A stretch of DNA of 64,000 nucleotides. It comes from Marinobacter sp. NP-4(2019). Lineage in GTDB: Bacteria > Pseudomonadota > Gammaproteobacteria > Pseudomonadales > Oleiphilaceae. Below the pieces are notes generated by a model. The model was not told the DNA's origin and ran no database searches. It was given only the letters and a program-made list of their open reading frames with translations. Each line of letters begins with the position of its first letter. The first letter of the stretch is position 1. Both the position numbers and the translations under genes were made by a program. Below, piece by piece: positions 25,585 to 33,629 of the stretch. The stretch spans positions 4,216,001 to 4,280,000 of the forward strand of contig NZ_CP034142.1 in NCBI RefSeq assembly GCF_003994855.1, in the 5' to 3' direction.

Positions 25585-26604
25585 TCAGGAAGCACACTCA
25601 GACCGGGAACCGTCCACCCGGCAACGAATCGCCTTCATCAGCTTGATGGCGCGTTCGTCGTAAACGCCATCTTCAAGCAGGGATAACCGCACCTTGCGTA
25701 ACATCTTGTCGTATTCCGCCACATCTTCCTGCGGGGGATGCATCCACACGTCTTCCGGAATGTCGGCTTCGGCCTGGTCAATGATCTGGTAGGCCTCGTC
25801 GATGCGCTTGATGGCCTGGTCGCGAACCATCTGGCCGGCATCATCCGGAAAACGGTCACGGTGGATGATGACCTGGAAATTCATGTAAGCCAGGGCGTAC
25901 TTGAACACGCCGCCATTGGGCTGAACGCCCTTGTACAGTTCCAGCGGGGAGTAGGCCACCGCCGGCGCATAGGCCAGGTCAACACTGCCGTTATTGAACT
26001 TGCCGGCAAAGTTGGCGGAGTTGGAGCCCACGACCGAAGCACCGACGTGACGCACCATGCGCACCGACGCCGTATCGAAATCCAGAGTCGCGATGCGCTT
26101 GCCCTGGAGCTCTTCTACCGAGTCGATGGAACGATCGCGGGTGTGGAGGTACACGGCGCCGCCCGGGAATACACCAGCCACTTCGTAGGGACCATCAATC
26201 AGGAACGGGCGGGCCTTGGCCTGGCTCAGGGTGTTATAAAGCAGGCGCATTTCCTCTTCACCGGGGACCGCACCCATGGCTTCCAGAGTGCCGGTGAACT
26301 TGTTGAACTCGCGGGCTCGGGTACCGGTCAGTAGGACGGCATCGCACTGCCCGGCCTTGAAGTCCTCGGCCGCCACTTTCTCGTCAGTGTAGGCCCGCAG
26401 GTCAAGCTTGATGCCTTCCTTCATGGCCACTGGCTGAAAGGTTTTGGTGATGGCGAACAGCGGGCCATTGGCACCAACCGGGTCAAAGACACAAAAGCTT
26501 CGTTCGAGGATGGATTCTTCGGCCTGGCTGACAGGCGCCAGCAACAGACTGGCACACAGGGCAGCCGCTGCGGCCACCCGTTGCGGGAGGTTAGCTGATT
26601 TCAC
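25585..26604 (-). CDS. Putative TRAP-type solute-binding protein (AdeT-like)
   Basis: The product of 339 residues has a Sec signal (AAAAALCASLLLAPVSQAEE). It then shows a two-lobed binding-protein style: CVFDPVGANGPLFAITKTFQ, VAAEDFKAGQCDAVLLTGTR, LQGKRIATLDFDTASVRMVR, and a Cys pair near the C-terminus (RCRVDGSRSEC). This resembles the group annotated as 'putative solute-binding protein' or AdeT1/2, found with TRAP permeases and TatT proteins in marine gammaproteobacteria (from memory). GTG 26604 with AGGAG upstream is preferred to ATG 26646. The ligand is unknown. The HU gene separates it from the permease and lipoprotein genes. Confidence 0.8.
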   Translation of the reverse strand: MKSANLPQRVAAAAALCASLLLAPVSQAEESILERSFCVFDPVGANGPLFAITKTFQPVAMKEGIKLDLRAYTDEKVAAEDFKAGQCDAVLLTGTRAREFNKFTGTLEAMGAVPGEEEMRLLYNTLSQAKARPFLIDGPYEVAGVFPGGAVYLHTRDRSIDSVEELQGKRIATLDFDTASVRMVRHVGASVVGSNSANFAGKFNNGSVDLAYAPAVAYSPLELYKGVQPNGGVFKYALAYMNFQVIIHRDRFPDDAGQMVRDQAIKRIDEAYQIIDQAEADIPEDVWMHPPQEDVAEYDKMLRKVRLSLLEDGVYDERAIKLMKAIRCRVDGSRSECAS

Positions 26605-26821
26605 GGGGATAACTCCTGAATTATTATTGTCAGACGTCCCGGGCACATCCTTGGTACCCGTACATCGTGAGATCCTGACCTGAGATTAGGCCGGGCGTCA
26701 CAAGAATACGTTGGCACAGGCGCCTGCCTTCAAGGGCTTTTCAGCAAAAAGATGGAATTCTGTGATGGGCTCGACAGAGGTCAGGCAACCTCTGCCGCAT
26801 TTCTCTCCGGGAGCAGCCGGA

Positions 26822-28129
26822 TCAGCCCGTCCCCGTACCCCAGGCCACACGCCCTTCACAGAGGGTCAGTTTGACGACACCGGGGATGGCGTCATCAAGC
26901 ACCGGCGCATGACGCCCGGCCGAAACCAGAGTGTCTTCGCCCGGTGTCCAGGTGGCATCCGGATCGAAAACACACAGGTCGGCAACCGCGCCCGCCTCCA
27001 GGCTGGCGCTTCGGCCAAGGATGGCGGCAGGACCCGCCGTCAGCGACCGCAGCAGAGCGGGCAACGCCAGCTCACCCCGGCTGACCAGCATCAGACCCAT
27101 GGACAGGGTGCTTTCGATGGTGGACAGGCCGGGCTCGGTAGCACCCAGAGGCGCCTGCTTGGCCGCCGAGTCATGGGGTTGGTGCTGGCTGACGATGGCA
27201 TCGATGACACCGTCACGGACGCCAGCCAGCAGTGCCTGACGATCGGCTTCGGCGCGCAGCGGAGGGCGCACGTGGAAGCGACTGTCGAAACCGGCGAGGG
27301 CGTCTTCGGTAAACAGCAACTGGTGCATGGCCACGTCGGCCGTGACACTGATACCACGACGACGGGCATCCGCCACCATTTCGACACTGCGAGCCGAAGA
27401 CAACTGACTGAGATGCAGGCGAACACCGGTTTCCTCCGCCAGCAACAGCATCTCCATGACCGAGGCGGTTTCCGCCACTTCCGGAATACCCAGCAGACCG
27501 AGCCGCGAGGCCACCAGGCCGTCGTGGGCGTAGCCATCCGCCGCCAGGGCCTGGTTCTCGGGGCTGAACATCACCGTCAGCCCGAAGGTTTTGGCGTAGG
27601 CCATGCAGCGGCGCAGAATCCGGGCATTGCGCACGCCACGGCGGCCGTTGCCCAGCGCCACACATCCGGCGGCGGACAACCCCGCCATGTCACTGAGCAG
27701 TTCACCCTCCAGGCCCCGGGTAACCGCGCCCACAGGAAGCACCCGGATGGGCGAGCGAGCCTCCGCTACATCCCGTATCAGGTGGGTAACCGCGCCGGAA
27801 TCGTTGACCGGCGATGTCTCCGGCGAGGCACAAACCGTGGTAAAGCCACCCCGGGCCGCAGCACGGGTTTCCGAGGCTATATTGCCTTTTTGGCCATTGC
27901 CCGGCTCCCGCAGATTGCAACACAGGTCCACCAGACCTGGTGCGACGATACCACCGGCGGCGTCAAACACCTCATCGCTGCTGGCGGCGTCGGCGGCCTC
28001 GCCAACAGCGCTGATACGACCATCGATAATATGTATGGATGCCTTGGCCAGCTCGTCACCGCCAGGCAGCAAAAGCCGGCCATTGATGATCTTCAGGGAT
28101 GCTCCAGCGGTGTTGTTGATCTCCGTCAC
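26822..28129 (-). CDS. pyrC': Non-catalytic dihydroorotase-like protein PyrC' (PyrX)
   Basis: Structural partner of aspartate transcarbamoylase in pyrimidine synthesis: in Pseudomonas the inactive PyrC' is needed for assembly of the PyrB holoenzyme. The 435-residue product has the full dihydroorotase fold, but the zinc motif that should read DxHxHxRxPG reads LVDLCCNLREPG, so both His ligands are gone. Other blocks remain (ARGGFTTVCASPETSPVN; SQHQPHDSAAK). The start is GTG 28129. It would overlap the pyrB stop by 4 nt (GTGA) if pyrB were in frame; see pyrB for the frame problem. Last gene of the gshB-to-pyrC' operon. Confidence 0.93.
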   Translation of the reverse strand: MTEINNTAGASLKIINGRLLLPGGDELAKASIHIIDGRISAVGEAADAASSDEVFDAAGGIVAPGLVDLCCNLREPGNGQKGNIASETRAAARGGFTTVCASPETSPVNDSGAVTHLIRDVAEARSPIRVLPVGAVTRGLEGELLSDMAGLSAAGCVALGNGRRGVRNARILRRCMAYAKTFGLTVMFSPENQALAADGYAHDGLVASRLGLLGIPEVAETASVMEMLLLAEETGVRLHLSQLSSARSVEMVADARRRGISVTADVAMHQLLFTEDALAGFDSRFHVRPPLRAEADRQALLAGVRDGVIDAIVSQHQPHDSAAKQAPLGATEPGLSTIESTLSMGLMLVSRGELALPALLRSLTAGPAAILGRSASLEAGAVADLCVFDPDATWTPGEDTLVSAGRHAPVLDDAIPGVVKLTLCEGRVAWGTGTG

Positions 28130-29138
28130 GCCTGATCCCTCCCGGCCTGTTTCTGGTTACGTTCTGACACCTGCCCCCCATGGCCATGGACATCACCGCC
28201 ATGCGGATGGCGATACCGTTGGTGACCTGATTCAGGATCACCGACTGGGGGCCATCGGCCACGGCGGATTCAATTTCCACCCCGCGATTAATGGGCCCTG
28301 GGTGCATCACAATGCATTCCGGGTGGGCCAGAGCCAGCTTGTCCCGGCTGAGGCCATAAAGCCGATAGAATTCCCGTTCGCTGGGCAACAGGGCTCCCTC
28401 CATCCGCTCCTTCTGAAGCCGCAGCATGATCACCACGTCCAGGTCCTTCATGCCTTTTCGCATGTCGTATTCCACGGTGCAGCCCAGGCTTTCCACATCC
28501 CTCGGCAGCAGCGTGCCGGGGGCGATTACCCGCACTTCCGCCGCGCCGAGTTCGTTCAGCGCGCGGATCTGGGACCGTGCCACGCGGGAATGCAGCACAT
28601 CCCCGACAATGGCCACTTTCATGCCCTCGAACCCGCCCTTGTGCTGGCGAATGGTCAGCATGTCCAGCATCGCCTGGGTGGGGTGGGCGTGGCGGCCGTC
28701 ACCGGCGTTGATAATGGCCACCCCCGGGGTCACGCTCTCGGCAATGAAATGCGGCGCCCCGCTCTGGGAATGGCGAACCACGAACATGTCACTGGCCATG
28801 GCTTCCAGATTAAGCAGGGTATCGGACAGGGACTCGCCCTTGGAGGTCGCGGAGGTACTGATATCCAGGTTCAACACATCGGCGGACAGGCGCTTGGCGG
28901 CCAGTTCGAAGGTACTGCGGGTGCGGGTGCTGGACTCGAAGAACAGGTTCACCACCGTGCGCCCGCGCAACAGGGGGACCTTCTTGATGGTACGTTCGCC
29001 GACTTCGATAAAGGAATCGGCGGTATCGAGAATGTCGGTCAACAGGGCGCGGTCGAGCCCGTCAAGGGTGAGGAAGTGCCGCAACTGACCGTCCGAGGTC
29101 AGTTGCAGGGATCGTTTGGAAGCTTGGTCTGCAGTCAT
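28056..29138 (-). CDS. pyrB: Aspartate carbamoyltransferase, with probable 3' frameshift
   Basis: Makes N-carbamoyl-aspartate from carbamoyl phosphate and aspartate, the first committed step of pyrimidine synthesis. Read as given, the frame encodes 360 residues. The body is normal: FFESSTRTRSTFE (carbamoyl-phosphate site), SKGESLSDTLLN, HPTQAMLDM, MHPGPINRGVEI. After VMSMAMG the frame becomes GRCQNVTRNRPGG and runs 74 nt into pyrC'. One extra G in the G6 run (28174-28179) would instead give GGQVSERNQKQAGRDQA and a TGA at 28128-28126, overlapping the pyrC' GTG by 4 nt as in Pseudomonas. A lost G, by sequence error or true mutation, is the simplest reading. Expected native end: 28126. Confidence 0.93.
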   Translation of the reverse strand: MTADQASKRSLQLTSDGQLRHFLTLDGLDRALLTDILDTADSFIEVGERTIKKVPLLRGRTVVNLFFESSTRTRSTFELAAKRLSADVLNLDISTSATSKGESLSDTLLNLEAMASDMFVVRHSQSGAPHFIAESVTPGVAIINAGDGRHAHPTQAMLDMLTIRQHKGGFEGMKVAIVGDVLHSRVARSQIRALNELGAAEVRVIAPGTLLPRDVESLGCTVEYDMRKGMKDLDVVIMLRLQKERMEGALLPSEREFYRLYGLSRDKLALAHPECIVMHPGPINRGVEIESAVADGPQSVILNQVTNGIAIRMAVMSMAMGGRCQNVTRNRPGGIRRDGDQQHRWSIPEDHQWPAFAAWR

Positions 29139-29179
29139 GTGTCGCCTGTTCGCCTGTTCACGAGAGAGTGTCGCGGTGA

Positions 29180-29689
29180 TTACTGCCCGGTTTCCTGCAA
29201 TTCGATGTGCAGCGGATCGGGGCCGCGGAGTTTCACCCGCTGATGACTCGCCAGTGCCAGCACCTTGCCGGTGACGTCCGGCTGGATGGGCAGTTCCCGG
29301 GCACCCAGATCAATCAGTGTGGCAAGAATGATACTGGCCGGGCGGCCATAATCGAAGATTTCATTCATCGCGGCGCGAATGGTGCGACCGCTCATGATGA
29401 CGTCGTCGATCAGGATGATGTCGCGATCCTCGGTGCTGAACGGCAGGCTGGATGGTTTGACCTTCGGATTCAGGCCGATGCGGCTGAAGTCATCCCGGTA
29501 AAACGAGATGTCCAGTTCCCCGAAAGGTTCTTCCAGTCCCAGGCGCTTCCTCATCACATCGGCGAGCCAGACGCCGCCGGTGCGGATACCAATGAGCGCC
29601 GGCGACGTCACGCCCCGCTCTGCCATGATGTTGCGCAATCCAGCTTCCAGTTCGTCCAGTAACCGGTTCATATCAAGCAATGCGGTCAT
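29180..29689 (-). CDS. pyrR: Bifunctional PyrR: pyr regulator / uracil phosphoribosyltransferase
   Basis: The product of 169 residues has a type I PRTase fold with the PRPP-binding loop DIILIDDVIMSGRTIRAAM. In Gram-positives PyrR attenuates pyr operons by binding mRNA. In Pseudomonas-type bacteria it sits next to pyrB and its regulatory role is less clear, so regulation is inferred only from family and position. The start ATG 29689 has GAGG 5 nt upstream; in-frame GTG 29710 is less likely. It lies about 41 nt upstream of pyrB and follows ruvX in the operon. The protein is complete. Confidence 0.93.
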   Translation of the reverse strand: MTALLDMNRLLDELEAGLRNIMAERGVTSPALIGIRTGGVWLADVMRKRLGLEEPFGELDISFYRDDFSRIGLNPKVKPSSLPFSTEDRDIILIDDVIMSGRTIRAAMNEIFDYGRPASIILATLIDLGARELPIQPDVTGKVLALASHQRVKLRGPDPLHIELQETGQ

Positions 29690-29729
29690 TATGTCCTCAC
29701 TTAACGCCACCGGCGATATCCGGCGGGAT

Positions 29730-30155
29730 TTACTGCTGGCGAAACCAGGTTTCCAGGATCAGGACGGCGGCACGGTCATCCACCCCGTGGCGCCCGAAAT
29801 CGCGGCTGCCACCACCGGCCATTGCCTCGCCCTTGGCTTCAAAACTGGTCAGCCGCTCGTCGACCATCTCTACCGGCACATGGAAGCGGCCGTGCAACCG
29901 TTTGCCAAACTTGCGGGCGCGGGCGCACATATCGTTTTCACTGTCGTCCATGTTCAGGGGCAGGCCGACCACCACCAGATCCGGCTTCCATTCGTCCAGT
30001 AGCCGGCCGATGGCATCCCAGTCGGGGATACCGTCCCGGGCTGGCAGCATGGTCAGGGGCTGACCGGTGCCCAACAACTGCTGGCCGGTGGCAACGCCAA
30101 TGCGGCGGGTGCCGAAATCAAACGCCATAACCCGGCGGTTGTCTCTTTCAGGCAT
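29730..30155 (-). CDS. ruvX: RuvX/YqgF Holliday-junction resolvase-like nuclease
   Basis: The product of 141 residues has an RNase H fold: VMAFDFGTRRIGVATGQ with the first catalytic Asp, VVVGLPLNMD, VDERLTSFEA with the catalytic Glu, and the final DDRAAVLILETW with the last Asp. Family members act on Holliday junctions and in 16S rRNA maturation. The start is ATG 30155, overlapping the algH end by 8 nt; TTG 30161 is less likely. The algH-ruvX pair is a conserved gammaproteobacterial neighbourhood. Confidence 0.93.
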   Translation of the reverse strand: MPERDNRRVMAFDFGTRRIGVATGQQLLGTGQPLTMLPARDGIPDWDAIGRLLDEWKPDLVVVGLPLNMDDSENDMCARARKFGKRLHGRFHVPVEMVDERLTSFEAKGEAMAGGGSRDFGRHGVDDRAAVLILETWFRQQ

Positions 30156-30714
30156 GGCCAATGGACTCGCTCAGTTGATTCAGGTCGATACCGATCAGCT
30201 TCAGTACCGCCTCGTAGCGCTTGTCCCAGGGGGTGCGAAACAGGATATCGGTATTGGCGGGGCAGGTCAGCCAGGAGTTACTGCCCAGTTCGCTTTCCAG
30301 CTGCCCCTCTCCCCAACCGGCATACCCCAGGGCCACCAGGAATTCTTCCGGCCCCTCTTCACAACCAATGCCTTCGAGGATATCCCGGGACGTGGTCAGC
30401 ATGACGTCATCGGTTACCTGCGCCGTATTGTGCCAGCTGGTGCCGGGTGAATGCAGAACAAAGCCGCGTTCGGGTTGTACCGGGCCGCCACTGAAGACTG
30501 GCAGATCCAGTTCACCGCCTTCCATATCCAGTTGTTCAAGAATTTCCCCCAGGTGGATGTCCAGGGGATGGTTGATCATCAGCCCCAAGGCACCGTCGTC
30601 GGAATGTTCACACACGTAGATCACTGCCCCGTGAAAGCGTGGATCCTCGAGGTAGGGAGACGCCACCAGGAAGTGGTGACGCAAACTGTTTGGCGAATGT
30701 TTTGATGCTGTCAT
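30148..30714 (-). CDS. algH: YqgE/AlgH family protein (UPF0301)
   Basis: The product of 188 residues carries the family signatures NSLRHHFLVASPYLEDPRF at the N-terminus, YVCEHSDDGALGLMIN in the middle, and VALGYAGWGEGQLESEL near the C-terminus. AlgH influences alginate and virulence gene expression in Pseudomonas, but the molecular activity is unknown. The stop overlaps ruvX, and the start ATG 30714 overlaps the tonB stop (ATGA), so it lies in the middle of a tight operon. Confidence 0.95.
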   Translation of the reverse strand: MTASKHSPNSLRHHFLVASPYLEDPRFHGAVIYVCEHSDDGALGLMINHPLDIHLGEILEQLDMEGGELDLPVFSGGPVQPERGFVLHSPGTSWHNTAQVTDDVMLTTSRDILEGIGCEEGPEEFLVALGYAGWGEGQLESELGSNSWLTCPANTDILFRTPWDKRYEAVLKLIGIDLNQLSESIGHA

Positions 30715-31577
30715 CCCGATGTCAGCCCCCGCCGCTGGAAAGACCAGGTTCGAATGATTTCAAGCTCGTCGACTTCTTCTCTCATACTTTCCGGGAACGG
30801 CGCGAATGGTGCGGCCATTCGCACAATACGGATGGCAGCATCATCCAGCACGGTACTGCCGGAGGATTGCAGAATGGCGACCTCTTTGATTGTGCCATCC
30901 TTTTTCAGAGAAACCAGCATTCTCAGTGTGCCATAGATACCCGCTCGCCGCGCTTCCGTTGGGTAGTTGATATTGCCGACCCGAGTCACCTTGGTAATCC
31001 AGTTCTGTACGTACCAGGCGTTACTCGAGCTCAGGGTCGACGCTGCCGTAACCCGCATGATACGCGGCTTCTTGGCATAGGCCTGGCGCTGGGCATCAAA
31101 CCGGGCTTCAAGGCTGGCAATTTCCAGGCTCCGCTCCATCAGGCTTTTTTTCTTACGCACAGGCAGTGGCTCTTCCTTCGATTCCACTGCCTCTTCCGGC
31201 TCCCGGACCTGGCGGCTGGACGCCGCTTCGGTCTTGACTGTCTCGCGATCCTGCTGCTTCACCGGCTCGGTCCGCGACGGCGGTTCCGGCTGCACTTCGG
31301 CAATCTCCGGCTGGCTGACATCAGTCGGCTGCGGCGAAGTCAGCTCCCGTACCTCTTCCTCGGAGCCGCTGCCTTGCTGGCTGGTCTGGGCCAGGAAGTC
31401 AGCCTCGTCCGGATCGGTTTCATCGTCAAACTGCGACAGGGTGATCTCCATGGTTTGCGCGGATGAACGCGGAGGCTCCGGCGCAAAGGTAATCCCCAGC
31501 ACAATCACCGCGTGCACGGCCAACGCCATGAACAGGGTAAAGGAAAACCGGTCGAAATCACTTACCTGCGCTGCCAT
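30711..31577 (-). CDS. tonB: Energy transducer TonB
   Basis: The product of 288 residues is anchored by one N-terminal transmembrane helix (FTLFMALAVHAVIVLGITFA). A long Pro/Glu/Gln-rich periplasmic linker (about 40-150) follows, then a charged coil (KKKSLMERSLEIASLEARFD) and the C-terminal TonB fold (NYPTEARRAGIYGTLRMLVS, then MAAPFAPFP). It would couple the proton-motive force to TonB-dependent outer-membrane receptors through ExbB/ExbD, which are not in this window. It lies between gshB (2-nt gap) and algH (4-nt overlap), an arrangement shared with Pseudomonas. Confidence 0.93.
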   Translation of the reverse strand: MAAQVSDFDRFSFTLFMALAVHAVIVLGITFAPEPPRSSAQTMEITLSQFDDETDPDEADFLAQTSQQGSGSEEEVRELTSPQPTDVSQPEIAEVQPEPPSRTEPVKQQDRETVKTEAASSRQVREPEEAVESKEEPLPVRKKKSLMERSLEIASLEARFDAQRQAYAKKPRIMRVTAASTLSSSNAWYVQNWITKVTRVGNINYPTEARRAGIYGTLRMLVSLKKDGTIKEVAILQSSGSTVLDDAAIRIVRMAAPFAPFPESMREEVDELEIIRTWSFQRRGLTSG

Positions 31578-31579
31578 TG

Positions 31580-32527
31580 CTACTTCAACCGCTTCTCTAT
31601 GGCATCCATCAGTTGCCCGGAAATATCAATACCAAACGCCGCATCCAGTTCACGAATGCAGGTGGGGCTGGTGACGTTGATTTCGGTGAGATAATCCCCG
31701 ATCACATCCAGCCCGACAAAGATCAGCCCCTTTGCCTTGATCACCGGCGCCACCCGTTCACAGATTTCCCGGTCACGGGCGGTCAGTTCACGACCTTCGC
31801 CGCGACCGCCGGCGGCGAGGTTACCCCGGTTCTCACCCTGGGACGGGATACGCGCCAGCGAATAGGGCACCGGTTCACCGTCAATCAGCAGGATGCGCTT
31901 GTCGCCATCACTGATCTGGGGAATGAATTTCTGGGCCATGGCCTGATGGGCGCCATAGTTGGTAAGGGTTTCGATGATCACACCCAGGTTGGCGTCATTT
32001 TCCTTGACGCGGAAAATGGAGTGACCGCCCATGCCATCCACCGGCTTCATGATAATGTCACCGTGCTCGGCGTAGAATTCACGGAAGCGGGTGGCCGACC
32101 GGGTCACGATCAGCGGTGGCGTCAGGTCTTCAAACTGGGCCGCGAACAGTTTCTCGTTGCAGTCCCGGAGGGTAGCCGGCGGATTCACCACCAGCGCTCC
32201 CTGCTGTTCCGCCGCATCGAGGATGTAAGTTGCCATCAGGAATTCCCGGTCCACCGGCGGATCCTGGCGCATCAGGATGACGTCCAGGTCGCCCAGTGCA
32301 CGATCCTGGGAGGCACCGAAGGCGTACCAGTTCTCGGGATCCATGTGCACCGTCAGGTCACGGGTGTGCGCCCTTGCCTGCCCACCCTTCAGGTACATGT
32401 CCGGGAGCTCCATGTATTCAATCTGCCAGCCACGTTTCTGCGCCGCCAGCAACATGGCCAGTGAACTGTCTTTCTTGAAGTGGATCTTCTCGATGGGGTC
32501 CATCACGATCCCGAGTCGGACTGTCAT
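31580..32527 (-). CDS. gshB: Glutathione synthetase
   Basis: ATP-grasp ligase joining gamma-glutamylcysteine and glycine; cytoplasmic. The 315-residue product matches the usual 315-320. It begins MTVRLGIVMDPIEKIHFKKD, the conserved GshB N-terminus, and carries VILMRQDPPVDREFL, the nucleotide-loop region IMKPVDGMGGHSIFR, and the C-terminal INVTSPTCIRELD. First gene of the minus-strand operon with tonB, algH, ruvX, pyrR, pyrB and pyrC'. Its promoter is probably in the 294-nt gap shared with divergent pilG. Confidence 0.96.
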   Translation of the reverse strand: MTVRLGIVMDPIEKIHFKKDSSLAMLLAAQKRGWQIEYMELPDMYLKGGQARAHTRDLTVHMDPENWYAFGASQDRALGDLDVILMRQDPPVDREFLMATYILDAAEQQGALVVNPPATLRDCNEKLFAAQFEDLTPPLIVTRSATRFREFYAEHGDIIMKPVDGMGGHSIFRVKENDANLGVIIETLTNYGAHQAMAQKFIPQISDGDKRILLIDGEPVPYSLARIPSQGENRGNLAAGGRGEGRELTARDREICERVAPVIKAKGLIFVGLDVIGDYLTEINVTSPTCIRELDAAFGIDISGQLMDAIEKRLK

Positions 32528-32725
32528 AATGCCTCTTGAGCTCCAGGGTTAAAAACACGAACCGGTCAGCAGAGCGAAGGAACGATTAAGTGCTATGCTG
32601 AGAACACTGATGGTATTGTACCCGAGCTTTTAATGCATCCGCAGAAATCCGGGGTGTATAACGTGACATTGCCGGCAGAAGTACATTTGGTCACAAAGTT
32701 GTGCTTTTTATCCGACCATCGATCC

Positions 32726-32750
32726 TCTATAAATAAGCGGGATTTATAGA
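32726..32750. promoter_or_regulatory. 9-bp inverted repeat upstream of pilG
   Basis: TCTATAAAT (32726-32734) faces ATTTATAGA (32742-32750) across 7 nt in the AT-rich gshB-pilG divergent region, about 70-95 nt before the pilG start. Possible operator or promoter element. No clear -35/-10 pair could be fixed. Confidence 0.4.
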
Positions 32751-32821
32751 AGAACCCCAAGGTTTGTGTTAAAACCCCCGTTTAAAATAACGACAGTCGC
32801 AGAGCGCAAGGCAGTTGGACA

Positions 32822-33214
32822 ATGGATGACAACTTCGAGAATCTGAAGATTATGGTGATCGACGACAGCAAAACCATTCGTCGCACCGCAGAAACCCTTC
32901 TGAAAAAAGTTGGCTGTGAGGTCATCACCGCAACCGACGGCTTTGACGCTCTGGCGAAAATCGCCGATTCCGAGCCGGACATCATTTTTGTCGACATCAT
33001 GATGCCCCGCCTGGACGGTTATCAGACCTGCGCACTGATCAAGAACAATTCCTCTTTCAAAAAGACGCCGGTCATCATGCTCTCCAGTAAGGACGGTCTG
33101 TTTGACAAGGCCAAGGGCCGCATTGTCGGTTCTGATCAGTATCTGACCAAGCCGTTCAGCAAGGACGAGCTGCTCAACACCATCCGCCAATACGTACCCC
33201 AGGCGGAACAGTAA
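32822..33214 (+). CDS. pilG: Twitching-motility response regulator PilG
   Basis: Single-domain CheY-like receiver of the Pil-Chp chemosensory system that promotes type IV pilus extension. The 130-residue product shows the acidic pocket (MVIDDSKTIRRTAE), the phospho-acceptor Asp in IIFVDIMMPRLDGYQ, Ser in IMLSSKDGLFD and Lys in YLTKPFSKDEL. No output domain. First gene of a cluster in the same order as in Pseudomonas (pilG-H-I-J-K-chpA-B-C). The start ATG 32822 follows the intergenic region shared with gshB. Confidence 0.96.
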   Translation: MDDNFENLKIMVIDDSKTIRRTAETLLKKVGCEVITATDGFDALAKIADSEPDIIFVDIMMPRLDGYQTCALIKNNSSFKKTPVIMLSSKDGLFDKAKGRIVGSDQYLTKPFSKDELLNTIRQYVPQAEQ

Positions 33215-33246
33215 ATCTGCCGAAGTATCGAACTATTGAGGAAACC

Positions 33247-33609
33247 ATGGCCCGCATTCTGATTGTTGATGACTCCCCCACCGAGGTGAAGAAAATCTCA
33301 AGCATTCTGGAAAAGCACCAGCATGAAGTACTGACTGCTGATAACGGTGCTGACGGTGTGGCAAAGGCCCGCGCCGAGACTCCGGATCTGGTTCTGATGG
33401 ACGTGGTCATGCCAGGTCTGAACGGTTTTCAGGCCACCCGGCAGCTGACCCGCGCTCCGGAAACCGCTTCCATCCCCGTGGTTATTGTCACCACCAAGGA
33501 CCAGGAGACCGACCGCGTCTGGGGTACCCGTCAGGGCGCCAAAGGCTACCTGGTCAAGCCTGTCAACGAAGATGACCTGATCAAAACAATCAACAGTCTG
33601 ATTGCCTGA
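33247..33609 (+). CDS. pilH: Twitching-motility response regulator PilH
   Basis: Second stand-alone CheY-like receiver of the Pil-Chp system, thought to oppose PilG as phosphate sink or pilus-retraction regulator. The 120-residue product has ILIVDDSPTEVKKIS, the acceptor Asp in LVLMDVVMPGLNGFQ, Thr in VIVTTKDQETDR and Lys in YLVKPVNEDDL. GAGGAAACC precedes ATG 33247. It lies 32 nt after pilG and 20 nt before pilI in one operon. Confidence 0.96.
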   Translation: MARILIVDDSPTEVKKISSILEKHQHEVLTADNGADGVAKARAETPDLVLMDVVMPGLNGFQATRQLTRAPETASIPVVIVTTKDQETDRVWGTRQGAKGYLVKPVNEDDLIKTINSLIA

Positions 33610-33629
33610 TCCCCAACCGTGGAGTACGC

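Noticed and set aside
26775..26794. CAGAGGT/ACCTCTG hairpin downstream of pyrC' as terminator
   Set aside because: No A tract follows on the proper side for the minus strand within reach, so it is not called a terminator.
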